Positions 44,528 through 53,390 of a DNA stretch of 64,000 bases are shown piece after piece. Origin of the DNA: Streptomyces filamentosus. Lineage in GTDB: Bacteria; Actinomycetota; Actinomycetes; Streptomycetales; Streptomycetaceae. A model generated the notes under the pieces. It was not told where the DNA came from, did no database searches, and saw only the letters and a list, made by a program, of their open reading frames with translations. The position numbers and the translations under genes are program-made. The stretch covers positions 400,501 through 464,500 of the forward strand of contig NZ_BNBE01000003.1 in NCBI RefSeq assembly GCF_014654895.1, written 5' to 3'. Position 1 is the stretch's first letter, and every line of letters begins with the position of its first letter.

Positions 44528-45148
44528 GTGTCAGCGACGAAGAAGAAGAGCAACCAGGCGAACGCCGCCGCGCCCGAGCGGCGCCGCGAACTCCTCGACA
44601 CGGCCGCCGAGGTGTTCGCCGCCCAGGGCTACAACGCCACCACCGTCCGCAAGATCGCGGACGCCGCCGGCATGCTCGCCGGCAGCCTCTACTACCACTT
44701 CGACTCCAAGGAGTCGATGCTCGACGAGATCCTCTCGACCTTCCTCACCGAGCTCTGGGAGGGGTACGACGCCGTCCTCGCGGCCTCCCTCGGCCCCCGG
44801 GAGACCATCGAGGCGCTGGTGACGGAGTCCTTCCGGGAGATCGACCGGCACCGGGCCGCCGTCGCCATCTACCAGAAGGAGTCCCGGCACCTCGTCGACC
44901 TGCCCCGCTTCCACTACCTCGCCGACTCCCAGCGCCGGTTCGAGAAGGCGTGGCTGGGGACGCTGGAGCGCGGCGTCGCGGACGGCGTCTTCCGCGCGGA
45001 CCTCGACGTCCGGCTCACCTACCGCTTCGTCCGCGACACCGTCTGGGTCGCCGCCTCCTGGTACCGCCCCGGCGGCCGGCACAGCCCGGAGGAGATCGCC
45101 CGCCAGTACCTGTCGATGGTCCTCGACGGGATCGCCGTGCGCGCCTGA
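44528..45148 (+). CDS. TetR/AcrR family transcriptional regulator
   Basis: 206 aa. The N-terminal HTH (residues about 18-65) reads RRELLDTAAEVFAAQGYNAT, TVRKIADAAGMLAGSLYYHF, DSKESMLDEIL. The ligand-binding domain (IYQKESRHLVDLPRFHYLADSQRRFEKAWLGTLERGVADGVFRADLD) resembles the KstR2-like group, which senses acyl-CoA-type ligands. That subgroup call is tentative. A basic KKKSNQ leader precedes the HTH. Likely targets are itself or the PNPOx gene upstream, but no operator was identified. Confidence 0.9.
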   Translation: MSATKKKSNQANAAAPERRRELLDTAAEVFAAQGYNATTVRKIADAAGMLAGSLYYHFDSKESMLDEILSTFLTELWEGYDAVLAASLGPRETIEALVTESFREIDRHRAAVAIYQKESRHLVDLPRFHYLADSQRRFEKAWLGTLERGVADGVFRADLDVRLTYRFVRDTVWVAASWYRPGGRHSPEEIARQYLSMVLDGIAVRA

Positions 45149-45151
45149 CGG

Positions 45152-46048
45152 TCAGGCGCGTCCGACCAGGCGCTTCCGCAGGCCCGCCAGGGTGCGCGGG
45201 TCCAGGCCCAGGCCGGCCGTCGCGTAGCGGTACAGGCTGCCGTAGCCGGCGGCGACCTCGGCGAGGGCGGCGTCCAGGTACTCCCCGCGGACCTCCTGGA
45301 GCGGCACGATCAGCTCCGGGTCCCGCATGAGGCCGCCCTCCCGCAGACCCTCGCGGACCCGGGCGTCGTAGGCGGCGCGGAAGGTGTTGGAGGCCAGGTA
45401 GTCCTCGGTGGCGAAGCGTTCCGGCACGCCGACCAGCCGCAGCAGCAGCCAGCTCGTCCAGCCGGTGCGGTCCTTGCCCGAGGTGCAGTGGTAGAGCACC
45501 GGGCCCGTGCCGGGCTCGGCCAGTTCGCGCAGGGTCCGCCCGAACTGTGCGCGGTTGGCCGCGTCGGTGACGAAGGTGCGGTAGACCTCCGTCATGTAGG
45601 CCGCCGCGCGTCCGCCGCCCAGCATCTCCTCCTGCCGCACCGGGTCGCGCGAGCCGATCGCGGCCATCAGCTGTCCGAAGAGCCCCCGGTCGGTGACGGG
45701 CCGGGAGACGGCGGCCACCCCGGCGGGCAGCCGGTCGGCGCCGTCGTGCGCGACCTCCGTGGGGATCCGGAAGTCCACGGCCCGCGCGAGCCCGAGTCCG
45801 CCGAGCACGGCCAGGTCGGCGTCGGTCAGCTTCGCGAGGTGGTCGCCCCGGTAGACCAGGCCGTGGCGGACCCGCTTGCCGTCGAGGGTGGGCCGGCCGC
45901 CCAGGTCGCGGACGTTCACCGCGCCCTGGAGGGGGATCTGCCGGACGGGACTCCCGGTGCGGGGCCGGGCCGCGGCGGTCGGGGAGACGGCCGCCAGGAC
46001 GGCGGTGGCTCCGGCGGTGCTCAGCAGGGCGCGTCTCGACAGGGGCAT
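45152..46048 (-). CDS. Tat-exported tyrosine phosphatase (IphP/MptpB-type)
   Basis: 298 aa. The N-terminus PLSRRALLSTAGATAVLAAV carries a twin-arginine signal (SRRALLS) and an Ala-rich h-region. The catalytic loop is HCTSGKDRTGW with nucleophile C188. INTERNAL family blocks are GAVNVRDLGGRPT (N-terminal) and VYRGDHLAKLT. The K-D-R-T loop is typical of atypical lipid/tyrosine phosphatases such as MptpB. ATG 46048 follows AGGGAGA by 5 nt; an upstream GTG lacks a binding site. It probably acts outside the cell on phosphopeptides or phosphoinositides. Confidence 0.9.
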   Translation of the reverse strand: MPLSRRALLSTAGATAVLAAVSPTAAARPRTGSPVRQIPLQGAVNVRDLGGRPTLDGKRVRHGLVYRGDHLAKLTDADLAVLGGLGLARAVDFRIPTEVAHDGADRLPAGVAAVSRPVTDRGLFGQLMAAIGSRDPVRQEEMLGGGRAAAYMTEVYRTFVTDAANRAQFGRTLRELAEPGTGPVLYHCTSGKDRTGWTSWLLLRLVGVPERFATEDYLASNTFRAAYDARVREGLREGGLMRDPELIVPLQEVRGEYLDAALAEVAAGYGSLYRYATAGLGLDPRTLAGLRKRLVGRA

Positions 46049-46089
46049 GACTGTCTCCCTCACGGGTGCCGGATCGACCGCACATCTGC

Positions 46090-46099
46090 CAAACGTTTG
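46090..46099. promoter_or_regulatory. 10-bp palindrome CAAACGTTTG upstream of the phosphatase gene
   Basis: A perfect palindrome, AT-rich within a GC-rich region, lies 42 nt before the phosphatase ATG. It is flanked by TAACA on one side, giving CTAACAAACGTTTGG on the gene strand. It resembles a dimeric repressor site (LacI or TetR class). Confidence 0.4.
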
Positions 46100-46304
46100 T
46101 TAGGTGACGGTCGCTTGGTGGGGAAGGTAGCAGCCGGGGCCGGGGGAGGGGAGGGCCGCGCGCACCGGGATCCCCGCACCGGAGGGGCCCTCCCGCTGAG
46201 CGGGAAAGCGCGGGGCGGGGGGCTCAGGGGGTGGGCGGTGCCCAGGTGCCGGGCGGAACCGAGGGGTCGGGCCGGCCCGAGGGGTCGGGCGGCGTCCGCC
46301 CGGG

Positions 46305-47777
46305 TCAGCGTCCGCGCGGGGCGGTCCATTCGAGCCGGGTCCTGACCCGGGCGTCGCGCACGAACTCCAGGGCGGCCAGCGCCGTCTCGCGGGGCGCGCC
46401 GTCCGGGTCGCCGTCCGCGAGGACCGCCGCCAGCGCGTCCACCGCCCGCGGGTCCTGCCGGATGGCGAGCCCGCGGGCCGCCTCCGCCACCGTCTCCGGA
46501 TCGGGGTCGGCGAGGCGTTCCGCCAGCGCCTCCCGGACGAGCGGGGTGTCGTCGGGGAGTTCGGCGAGGGCCAGCACCGCCCAGTCCCGCACCCGCGCGT
46601 CCCCGTCCCGGCTCAGCCCGAGCAGCACCCCCAGCGCGTCCACGTCCCCGGCCGGCACGAGCCCCGCGAGGCCGCCCGCGACCGCCCGCCGCACCTCCGG
46701 GTCCGGGTGGCCCGCCGCGGCGAGCAGCTCCGGCACCGCCGCCGGGTCCGCGCACGCCCCGAGCGCCGTCACCGCCGACAGGACCGGCTCCCGGCCGGGG
46801 CCCGCCGCCGTCTTTGCCGCCAGCCGCCGCAGCGCGGGGACCGCGCTCGCCGCGAAGCCGGGCAGCGCCCCCAGGACCCGCGCGCCCAGCGCCCGCCGCA
46901 GCGGATCGCGGTGGGCGCACCAGGCCGCCGCCGTCACGAAGGTCTCCTCGTCGGCCCGCCCGGCGAGCGCGGCCACCGCCGTCGTCCAGTCGTCCAGCTC
47001 CGGGTCGCCGCAGCGCAGCGCCCGCTCCGCCAGCTCCTCGTGCGGGACCCGCAGCCCCAGCGCCGCCTCCAGGAGGGTGGCGACGGCCGCGTGCCCGGTC
47101 TGCCGCTCGTCGCCGCGCCCCGGCCGGCCGTCCTCCCGCAGCAGCTCGACGACCACGGTCACCCCGCCGTCCTCCCGGACCCGCCGCACCACCGCCTCGT
47201 ACGTCTCCCCGCCGCCGTGTCCGGCGACGAGCCCGCGCCGCAGCTCGGCCGCGACGTCCACGCCGATCCACCGCCGCGCCTCGCCGAGCGCGTCCGCCGC
47301 GTCCCGCGCGCCGTGGTCGAGCAGCGCCCGTACGCAGGCGGCGGAGCCGCGCCGGGCCGCCGCGACCAGCGGGACCAGGCCGTCGGGCCCCGCCCGGTCC
47401 GGCGCGGCGCCGGCCGCGAGCAGCGCCCGTACGGTCTCCGCGTGTCCGAGCCGCACCGCCCACGCGAGCGCGGTGAAGCCGAACTCCTCCTCCTGGTCGG
47501 GGTCGGCCCCCGCGGCGAGCAGCGCCCGCACGGTCCGGACGTGTCCTCCGCAGGCCGCCCCGCAGAGCGGGAGGTCCCCGCCGTCCGCGCCGCCGGCCCG
47601 GCCGGGATCGGCCCCGGCGGCGAGCAGCAGCCGCACGATCCCCGGCTCGTCCGCGACCGCCGCCCGGTACAGGGCGGTCTCCCCCTCGTCGTCGGTCTCC
47701 GGGTCGGCCCCTTCACGCAGCGCCCGGACGACCGCGTCCTCGTCCCCGGCGGCGATGGCCTCCAACAGCGCGCTCAT
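46305..47777 (-). CDS. Ankyrin-repeat plus HEAT-repeat protein
   Basis: 490 aa. Residues about 1-150 contain four ankyrin repeats (for example ETALYRAAVADEPGIVRLLLAAGADP, FTALAWAVRLGHAETVRALLAAGAAP). From about 270 the protein switches to HEAT/PBS-lyase-like repeats (HPDPEVRRAVAGGLAGLVPA, DGDARVRDWAVLALAELPDD, DPDPETVAEAARGLAI). There is no catalytic motif or signal. It is a protein-interaction scaffold; partners are unknown. CAGGGT lies 6 nt before the ATG. It is downstream of the methyltransferase gene with a 50-nt gap. Confidence 0.85.
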   Translation of the reverse strand: MSALLEAIAAGDEDAVVRALREGADPETDDEGETALYRAAVADEPGIVRLLLAAGADPGRAGGADGGDLPLCGAACGGHVRTVRALLAAGADPDQEEEFGFTALAWAVRLGHAETVRALLAAGAAPDRAGPDGLVPLVAAARRGSAACVRALLDHGARDAADALGEARRWIGVDVAAELRRGLVAGHGGGETYEAVVRRVREDGGVTVVVELLREDGRPGRGDERQTGHAAVATLLEAALGLRVPHEELAERALRCGDPELDDWTTAVAALAGRADEETFVTAAAWCAHRDPLRRALGARVLGALPGFAASAVPALRRLAAKTAAGPGREPVLSAVTALGACADPAAVPELLAAAGHPDPEVRRAVAGGLAGLVPAGDVDALGVLLGLSRDGDARVRDWAVLALAELPDDTPLVREALAERLADPDPETVAEAARGLAIRQDPRAVDALAAVLADGDPDGAPRETALAALEFVRDARVRTRLEWTAPRGR

Positions 47778-47827
47778 GCCCCGACCCTGACCCGCCGTCC
47801 GCCCCCGGCGCAAATCCGTCCCCGGGG

Positions 47828-48586
47828 TCAGGGCTTGCGCGCCTCGATGAGGAAGCGGGTGGTGTGCGCCACGAACGGCCCCTCCCGCCCGATCCGTTCG
47901 TGCAGCTCCCGCAGCCGGCCGCGGTACGCCTCCACGGTGAAGCCGGGCACCATCCAGATCACCTTCCGCAGGAACCAGACGACCGCGCCCACGTCCAGGA
48001 ACTCGGTCCGCAGCGACTCCGCCCGCAGGTCGACCACCTCCAGGCCGGCCGCCTCGGCGTCCCGCCGGGCGTCCTCGGGGTGCCGGGCGCGGCGGACCTC
48101 CTCCGGCTGCGGCCCGAGGAAGTGCTCGACGAGCTCGAAGACGCTGGCCGGGCCCACCTGCTGGGAGAGGTAGGTGCCGCCGGGGCGCAGCACCCGGGCG
48201 ATCTCCGCCCACCACACCGTCACCGGGTGGCGGCTGACCACGAGGTCGAAGGCGGCGTCGCCGAAGGGCAGCGGCGGCTCGTCCTCGTCGTGGACGACGA
48301 CCGCGCCGAGCGGGTGCAGCAGCCGGGTCGCCTTCGCCACGTTCGGCGGCCAGGACTCGGTGGCCGCCGTCAGCGGCGGCAGCTTCCCCGCCCCGGCCAG
48401 CACCTCCCCGCCGCCGGTCTGGACGTCCAGCGCGGCGGCGGCCCCGGCCAGCCGCTCGCCCAGCAGCCGCTGGTAGCCCCAGGAGGGCCGCTCCTCGGTG
48501 GCCCGTCCGTCGAGCCAGGAGAAGTCCCAGCCCTCCATCGGGGCCGCCTCGGCCTCCGCCACCAGGTCGTCGAAACTCCGTGTCAT
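47828..48586 (-). CDS. Class I SAM-dependent methyltransferase
   Basis: 252 aa. The Rossmann core is atypical in the first motif (ALDVQTGGGEVLAGAG, family VLDxGxGxGxxl) but clear later: FGDAAFDLVVSRHPVTVWWAEIARVLRPGGTYLSQQVGP. The N-terminus SWLDGRATEERPSWGYQRLL is shared with a set of Streptomyces small-molecule methyltransferases. The substrate is unknown. ATTGTC on the plus strand gives a GACAAT hexamer 6 nt before the ATG. Confidence 0.88.
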   Translation of the reverse strand: MTRSFDDLVAEAEAAPMEGWDFSWLDGRATEERPSWGYQRLLGERLAGAAAALDVQTGGGEVLAGAGKLPPLTAATESWPPNVAKATRLLHPLGAVVVHDEDEPPLPFGDAAFDLVVSRHPVTVWWAEIARVLRPGGTYLSQQVGPASVFELVEHFLGPQPEEVRRARHPEDARRDAEAAGLEVVDLRAESLRTEFLDVGAVVWFLRKVIWMVPGFTVEAYRGRLRELHERIGREGPFVAHTTRFLIEARKP

Positions 48587-48592
48587 GCCCGT

Positions 48593-48598
48593 ATTGTC
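48593..48598 (-). promoter_or_regulatory. -10-like hexamer GACAAT for the methyltransferase gene
   Basis: On the minus strand GACAAT-ACGGGC-ATG. It repeats the GACAAT-N6-start design seen at 20569 and 44516. Confidence 0.4.
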
Positions 48599-48628
48599 CC
48601 CGCCGGGGGTGTGACGTGCGCGGATTTT

Positions 48629-49534
48629 TCATCCGGCGCAGTCGTGCACCGTCCCGCACAGCCCGCAGCGGGCGCGCAGGGCGCGGCCGGCGGGGACGCG
48701 CAGGCGCTGCCGGCAGACGGGGCAGGGGAAGGCGACCGCGGTGGCGGGGGCGCCGCCGGTGAAGGCGTACGGGGCGCCGGGGGCGGCGCGGCCGAGGCGG
48801 CGGTCGCGGGCGTAGCGGCGGCGGGCGGTCCAGGCCGCCCCGGCCAGCGGGGGCAGCCGCCGCTCCCGTTCGGCCTCGGCGAGGCCGCGCCGCCACGCCT
48901 CGTACGCCGCCGCGCCGGTGAACCACGGCGAGGGGTCCTCGCCGAAGAGCGCGGCCCGCTGGGCGAGCACCCAGCCGAACTCCTCCGGCGTCAGGTAGCC
49001 GAGCTTCTGGCTCTCGGCGCCGTCCTGCCGGAAGGCGTCGAGAAGCAGCCAGCCCGCGCCGAGATAGGCGGTGACCACGTCGGTGAGGATCTCGTTCCGT
49101 CCGGTGTCGGGGAAGCCGAGGCCGAGGCGGTGCAGCAGCACGTGGGTGATCTCGTGGGCGAGGGCGGCGCCGATGTCCCGGGGCCGGGTCGAGAAGCGCG
49201 CGTTGAGCTCGACGGAGTACTCCGGCCCGGCGGCGAGTTCGACGGTGGCGGCGTGCTCCATCGTCCGGAAGGAGACCACCATCCGGGCCTCCGGCAGCCG
49301 CAGGTGGCGGACCAGGGTCCCGGCGATCCGGGTGGCGGCGAGGAGCGGGTCCTCGCCGGGGGAGAGGGCCACGTCGGCGGCGGCCACGCTGACCGGGTAC
49401 CGGCCGACGCCGGCGGGCCCGAGCCGCCGGTAGAGCGCGGTGAGCGAGGCCCGTACGTCCTCCCGGTGGGGGAAGCCGTGCTCCACCCCGTGGGCGTCCA
49501 GGCCGGCCCGGTCGGCCCCGCGGCGGTCCGTCAT
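48629..49534 (-). CDS. Zinc metallopeptidase-like protein with C-terminal zinc ribbon
   Basis: 301 aa; I do not recognise a named family. It has HEITH (H127-E128-I-T-H131) in ALAHEITHVLLHRLGLGFP and an E at 148 in GRNEILTDVV, the gluzincin arrangement of HExxH plus a downstream Glu. The C-terminus has two CxxC knuckles (FPCPVCRQRLRVP and ARCGLCGTVHDC), typical of a rubredoxin-like zinc ribbon. No signal peptide is seen, so it is cytoplasmic. A role in proteolysis of an intracellular target is inferred. It shares no overlap with neighbours. Confidence 0.75.
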   Translation of the reverse strand: MTDRRGADRAGLDAHGVEHGFPHREDVRASLTALYRRLGPAGVGRYPVSVAAADVALSPGEDPLLAATRIAGTLVRHLRLPEARMVVSFRTMEHAATVELAAGPEYSVELNARFSTRPRDIGAALAHEITHVLLHRLGLGFPDTGRNEILTDVVTAYLGAGWLLLDAFRQDGAESQKLGYLTPEEFGWVLAQRAALFGEDPSPWFTGAAAYEAWRRGLAEAERERRLPPLAGAAWTARRRYARDRRLGRAAPGAPYAFTGGAPATAVAFPCPVCRQRLRVPAGRALRARCGLCGTVHDCAG

Positions 49535-49780
49535 GCGTGCTCCACCCCCGCCCCCACTGTACGGTCCGGGCCCGGATCCTGGCCGAAAAGGCTTCCTTGT
49601 GGCGGGAGTTGGAAGCTGTCCATAATCCGGACATGCCTTGACGGGCGCATGTCATCCCCTTTCGTGGATCCGCCCGCGGATCCCGCGGCCCACGCCACCC
49701 GCGTGACGCACGACCCGCGCGACCCACCGTCAGGGCCGCACCCCCCATGCACCGACCCCCCACACGAGAGAAGGCAGACC

Positions 49781-50566
49781 GTGCAGAAGAACCGACTCGT
49801 CCGCACCCTGCAGAAACTCGCCGCGGCCGGCGCCGTCGCCCTCGCCGCCCTCAGCCTCCAGCCCGTCTCCAGCGCCTCCGCCGCCCCCGCGCCGGTCGTC
49901 GGCGGCACCCGCGCCGCCCAGGGCGAGTTCCCCTGGATGGTCCGGCTCTCCATGGGCTGCGGCGGCTCCCTGATCAGCCCCCAGGTCGTCCTCACCGCCG
50001 CCCACTGCGTCAGCGGCTCCGGCAACAACACCTCCATCACCGCCACCGCCGGCGTCGTCGACCTCCAGTCGTCCAGCGCCATCAAGGTCCGCTCCACCAA
50101 GGTCCTCCAGGCCCCCGGCTACAACGGCAAGGGCAAGGACTGGGCCCTCATCAAGCTCGCCAGCCCCATCACCTCGCTGCCCACCCTGAAGATCGCCGAC
50201 ACCACCGCCTACAACAGCGGCACCTTCACCGTGGCCGGCTGGGGCGCGGCCCGCGAGGGCGGCGCCCAGCAGCGCTACCTGCTCAAGGCCAACGTCCCCT
50301 TCGTCTCCGACGCGTCCTGCCAGTCCGCCTACGGCAGCGACCTCGTCCCGTCCGAGGAGATCTGCGCCGGCTACAGCCAGGGCGGGGTCGACACCTGCCA
50401 GGGCGACTCCGGCGGCCCCATGTTCCGCAAGGACAACGCCGGCGCCTGGATCCAGGTCGGCATCGTGAGCTGGGGCGAGGGCTGCGCGCGGGCCGGCTAC
50501 CCCGGCGTCTACACGGAGGTCTCGACCTTCGCCGCCGCGATCAAGTCGGCCGCGGCCACGCTGTAA
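49781..50566 (+). CDS. Secreted trypsin-like serine protease
   Basis: 261 aa. A signal peptide (about 1-34, AGAVALAALSLQPVSSASAA) and a very short propeptide (APAP) precede mature VVGGTRAAQGEFPWM. The triad is H75 in LTAAHC, D120 in GKDWALIKL and S210 in GDSGGP. D204, six residues before the Ser, is the trypsin specificity Asp, so cleavage after Lys or Arg is expected. Cys pairs are those of S. griseus trypsin. GTG 49781 follows GAGAGAAGG. TGGCGGGAGT upstream (about 49600) is one mismatch from the AdpA consensus. Confidence 0.95.
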   Translation: MQKNRLVRTLQKLAAAGAVALAALSLQPVSSASAAPAPVVGGTRAAQGEFPWMVRLSMGCGGSLISPQVVLTAAHCVSGSGNNTSITATAGVVDLQSSSAIKVRSTKVLQAPGYNGKGKDWALIKLASPITSLPTLKIADTTAYNSGTFTVAGWGAAREGGAQQRYLLKANVPFVSDASCQSAYGSDLVPSEEICAGYSQGGVDTCQGDSGGPMFRKDNAGAWIQVGIVSWGEGCARAGYPGVYTEVSTFAAAIKSAAATL

Positions 50567-50580
50567 CCCTCTCCCCGACC

Positions 50581-50614
50581 GGGGCCCCGGGGCGGCACAG
50601 CGCCCCGGGGCCCC
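50581..50614. terminator. Bidirectional terminator between trypsin and beta-galactosidase genes
   Basis: GGGGCCCCGGGGCG (50581-50594) pairs perfectly with CGCCCCGGGGCCCC (50601-50614) across the loop GCACAG. It lies 14 nt after the trypsin stop and 20 nt from the end of the convergent gene. Confidence 0.88.
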
Positions 50615-50634
50615 TCCGCGCCTGACCGCGTCGT

Positions 50635-52410
50635 TCACGGTGCAGGTTCACAGGACAGCTCCACGGCCACCGGCCCGGACCCCTCCGCTGCGGGCTCCAC
50701 CTCCAGCACCCACACCTCGTTCGCGCCCTCCCGCAGCACCGGACCCGGCACGAACAACCCCACCTGCGGGCCCGCCGTCGGCCAGTACCGGCCCAGGCAG
50801 AAGCCGTTCACCCAGACGAAGCCCCGGCCCGCCCCCGGCAGCCGCAGCTCCGCGTCCCCCGCGCCCGCCACCTCCACCGACGCCCGGTACAGCCCCCGAC
50901 CGCCGCCCGCCGGAACCTCCCCGAACGGCACCCGGCCCACCGCCCCGGCCGCGAACGCGTCCAGCCGCAGGCCCCGGGCCCGCACCCCGTGCACGTACTG
51001 CCGCTCGTGCAGCAGCCCGCCGGTGATCCCCTTCGGCTCCGCCAGCCGCGGCCCGTAGTTCACCCGCCCCAGCGACTCCACCCACAGCTCGACCACCGCG
51101 GGCCCCGCCACCGGCTCCGGCAGCACCGCGTCCTCCTCCGTGAGCACCCCGGCGAAGACGCCGTCCACCCACACCTGGGCCCGGTCCCGCAGCCCCGTCA
51201 CGGCGAGCGGGTACGGCCGCCGGGGCCCGGGCACCGCGAAGCGGTACCGCACCAGGCCCCGGTCCACACCCAGCTCCTCGAACGCCGGCGGCACCCCGGC
51301 GGCGGTCTCCGCGCCGCCCAGCTCCGCCAGGACCGCGTCCAGGGACGCCCACTCCGCCAGGCCCGCCCGCACCGGCGCCGCGAGCCGGGCCGGCGGCTCC
51401 GGCACCCCGGGCAGCGGCCCCGCCGCGTACGGCTCCAGCACCTCCCGGAAGCGGTGGAACTTCTCCGTCGCCCGCCCCCACTCGTCCACCGGAGCGTCGT
51501 AGTCGTACGAGGTCACCGTCGGCAGCAGCCGCCCGTCGTGCAGGTCGCCGGAGCGGTTCGCGCCCGCCCAGCCGCCGAAGTTCGAGCCGCCGTGCGCCAT
51601 GTAGACGTTCACCGACGCCCCGCACTCCAGGACCTCCCGCAGCGCGCCCGCCGCGTCCCCCGCGTCCCGCGCCGCGTGCTCCGTGCCCCAGTGGTCGAAC
51701 CAGCCGCACCAGAACTCCATGCACATCAGCGGCCCCGACGGCCGGTGCCGCCGCAGCACCCCGAAACCCTCCGCCGCGCCCGAACCGAAGTTCGCCGTCG
51801 CCAGCACCCCCGGCACCGAACCGCCCGTCAGCATGTGGTCCTCGGGCCCGTCCGAGGTGAAGAGCGGCACCGTCACCCCGCACTCCCGCAGCAGCCCCGC
51901 CAGCCACTCCAGATAGCGGGCGTCGCTCCCGTAACTCCCGTACTCGTTCTCCACCTGCACCATCAGCACCGGCCCGCCCCGGTCCACCTGCCGCGCCACC
52001 ACCTGCGGCAGCAGCCGCCGGAACCACCGCTCCACCGGCGCCAGGAACTCCGGGTCCCGGGTCCGCACCCGCCGCCCCAGCGGCCCCGTCACCCAGTGCG
52101 GCAGCCCGCCGTTCTCCCACTCGGCGCAGACGTACGGCCCCGGGCGCACCAGCGCCCGCATCCCCGCCGCCGCCACCGCGTCCAGGAACCGCCCCAGCGC
52201 CTCCGGATCGGCGTACCGGCCCGGCTCCGGCTCGTGCAGGTTCCACGGCACGTACGTCTCCACGCACTCCAGGCCCATCGCCCGCAGCATCCGGAGCCGG
52301 TGCGCCCAGTGCCCCTCGTGCACCCGGAAGTAGTGCAGCGCCCCCGACAGCAGCCGCACCGGCCGCCCGTCCAGCAGAAAGTCCTCGTCACCCACAGCGA
52401 ACGTGCTCAT
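50635..52410 (-). CDS. Beta-galactosidase, glycoside hydrolase family 35
   Basis: 591 aa. The GH35 catalytic barrel occupies the first 330 residues: LLSGALHYFRVHEGHWAHRL, ETYVPWNLHEP, RPGPYVCAEWENGGLPHWV, the acid/base E156 in MVQVENEYGSYG and the nucleophile E232 in LMCMEFWCGWFDHWG. Two jelly-roll domains follow, ending with GAGRGFVWVNGFCLGRYW. No signal peptide is seen, so it is intracellular and acts on imported oligosaccharides. It is divergent from an AraC regulator that probably controls it. ATG 52410 follows GAGGGTG. Confidence 0.93.
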   Translation of the reverse strand: MSTFAVGDEDFLLDGRPVRLLSGALHYFRVHEGHWAHRLRMLRAMGLECVETYVPWNLHEPEPGRYADPEALGRFLDAVAAAGMRALVRPGPYVCAEWENGGLPHWVTGPLGRRVRTRDPEFLAPVERWFRRLLPQVVARQVDRGGPVLMVQVENEYGSYGSDARYLEWLAGLLRECGVTVPLFTSDGPEDHMLTGGSVPGVLATANFGSGAAEGFGVLRRHRPSGPLMCMEFWCGWFDHWGTEHAARDAGDAAGALREVLECGASVNVYMAHGGSNFGGWAGANRSGDLHDGRLLPTVTSYDYDAPVDEWGRATEKFHRFREVLEPYAAGPLPGVPEPPARLAAPVRAGLAEWASLDAVLAELGGAETAAGVPPAFEELGVDRGLVRYRFAVPGPRRPYPLAVTGLRDRAQVWVDGVFAGVLTEEDAVLPEPVAGPAVVELWVESLGRVNYGPRLAEPKGITGGLLHERQYVHGVRARGLRLDAFAAGAVGRVPFGEVPAGGGRGLYRASVEVAGAGDAELRLPGAGRGFVWVNGFCLGRYWPTAGPQVGLFVPGPVLREGANEVWVLEVEPAAEGSGPVAVELSCEPAP

Positions 52411-52491
52411 GGCCGCACCCTCACCCCCTGGCGGCGGGCCGGTCCATGGACAAAGATCGTCGCAGATTGGACGTTACGGAGGGCCACCGGC

Positions 52492-53379
52492 ATGTACCAC
52501 ACCTGGATGCGCTACTTCACGCCCGGACCCGTCCACCACGGCCTCGGCCTCGTCTGCCTCGGCGTCGGCCTCCAGCACGGCCGCCTCCCCGTCGTCGGCC
52601 CCCGCACCCTCGACCACCACGTCGCCGTCCTCGTCTCCGCCGGCGGCGGCTGGTACCGCACCGCCGACGGCCGCCGCACCCCCGTCGCCGCCCCCGCCCT
52701 CCTCTGGCTCACCCCCGGCGTCCCCCACCACTACGGCGCCGACCCCGCCACCGGCTGGGACGAGTCCTTCGTCGACTTCACCGGACCCGCCGCCGCCACC
52801 TACACCGAACTCGGCTACATCGAGCCCGACCGGCCCGTCGTCCCCCTCTCCGACGCCGGACCCGCCCGCGCCGCCATCGGCCGCATCGCCCGCGCCGCCC
52901 GCCCCGGCAACCCGCTCCTGGAGGTCGAGACCGCCGCCGCCGTCCACGAACTCCTCGTCGCGCTGCGCCGCGCCCGCGCCGACACCGGAACCGACGGCGA
53001 CCCCGTCCTCACCCGCCTCGCCCGCGACGCCTTCCTGCCGCTCTCCGTCGCCGGCCACGCCGCCCGCCAGGGCATGACCCCCGCCGAACTCCGCGCCGCC
53101 GTCCGCCGCGCCGCCGGCCGCAGCCCCAAGGACTACCTGCTCACCGTCCGCCTCGGCCGCGCCAAGGAACTCCTCGCCGCCACCGAACTGCCCGTCGCCG
53201 CCGTCGCCCGCCGCGTCGGCTACGACGACCCCGCCTACTTCTCCCGGCTCTTCACCCGCCGGGTCGGCCTCGCCCCCGTCCGCTTCCGCGAACAGCAGGG
53301 CAGGGCCGTCCACGGCGGCTGGAGCGACCGCGTTCCGGATCCCGAACACCCGCCCACCCTCACCGGGGACTCCGTCTAA
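52492..53379 (+). CDS. AraC family transcriptional regulator
   Basis: 295 aa. The N-terminal cupin (HHVAVLVSAGGGWYRTADGRRTPVAAPALLWLTPGVPHHYGAD) senses a small molecule, probably a sugar. Two HTH motifs are in the C-terminal 100 residues (LSVAGHAARQGMTPAELRAAVRRAAGRSP and LPVAAVARRVGYDDPAYFSRLFTRRVGLAPVRFREQ). It diverges from the GH35 gene over 81 nt, the usual layout for a local regulator of a sugar hydrolase. ATG 52492 follows GGAGGG. Confidence 0.92.
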   Translation: MYHTWMRYFTPGPVHHGLGLVCLGVGLQHGRLPVVGPRTLDHHVAVLVSAGGGWYRTADGRRTPVAAPALLWLTPGVPHHYGADPATGWDESFVDFTGPAAATYTELGYIEPDRPVVPLSDAGPARAAIGRIARAARPGNPLLEVETAAAVHELLVALRRARADTGTDGDPVLTRLARDAFLPLSVAGHAARQGMTPAELRAAVRRAAGRSPKDYLLTVRLGRAKELLAATELPVAAVARRVGYDDPAYFSRLFTRRVGLAPVRFREQQGRAVHGGWSDRVPDPEHPPTLTGDSV

Positions 53380-53382
53380 GCT
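53377..53382 (+). promoter_or_regulatory. -10-like hexamer TAAGCT for the chorismate mutase gene
   Basis: TAAGCT begins with the TAA stop of the AraC gene and ends 8 nt before the ATG. It is the fourth case in the window where a stop codon is part of the -10-like element. Confidence 0.42.
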
Positions 53383-53390
53383 CGCTGACC

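Noticed and set aside
46305..49763. 1152-codon minus-strand frame fused upstream of the ankyrin protein
   Set aside because: Only the last 490 codons are coding. The rest is antisense to or out of frame with the methyltransferase and metallopeptidase genes, which have clear family motifs.
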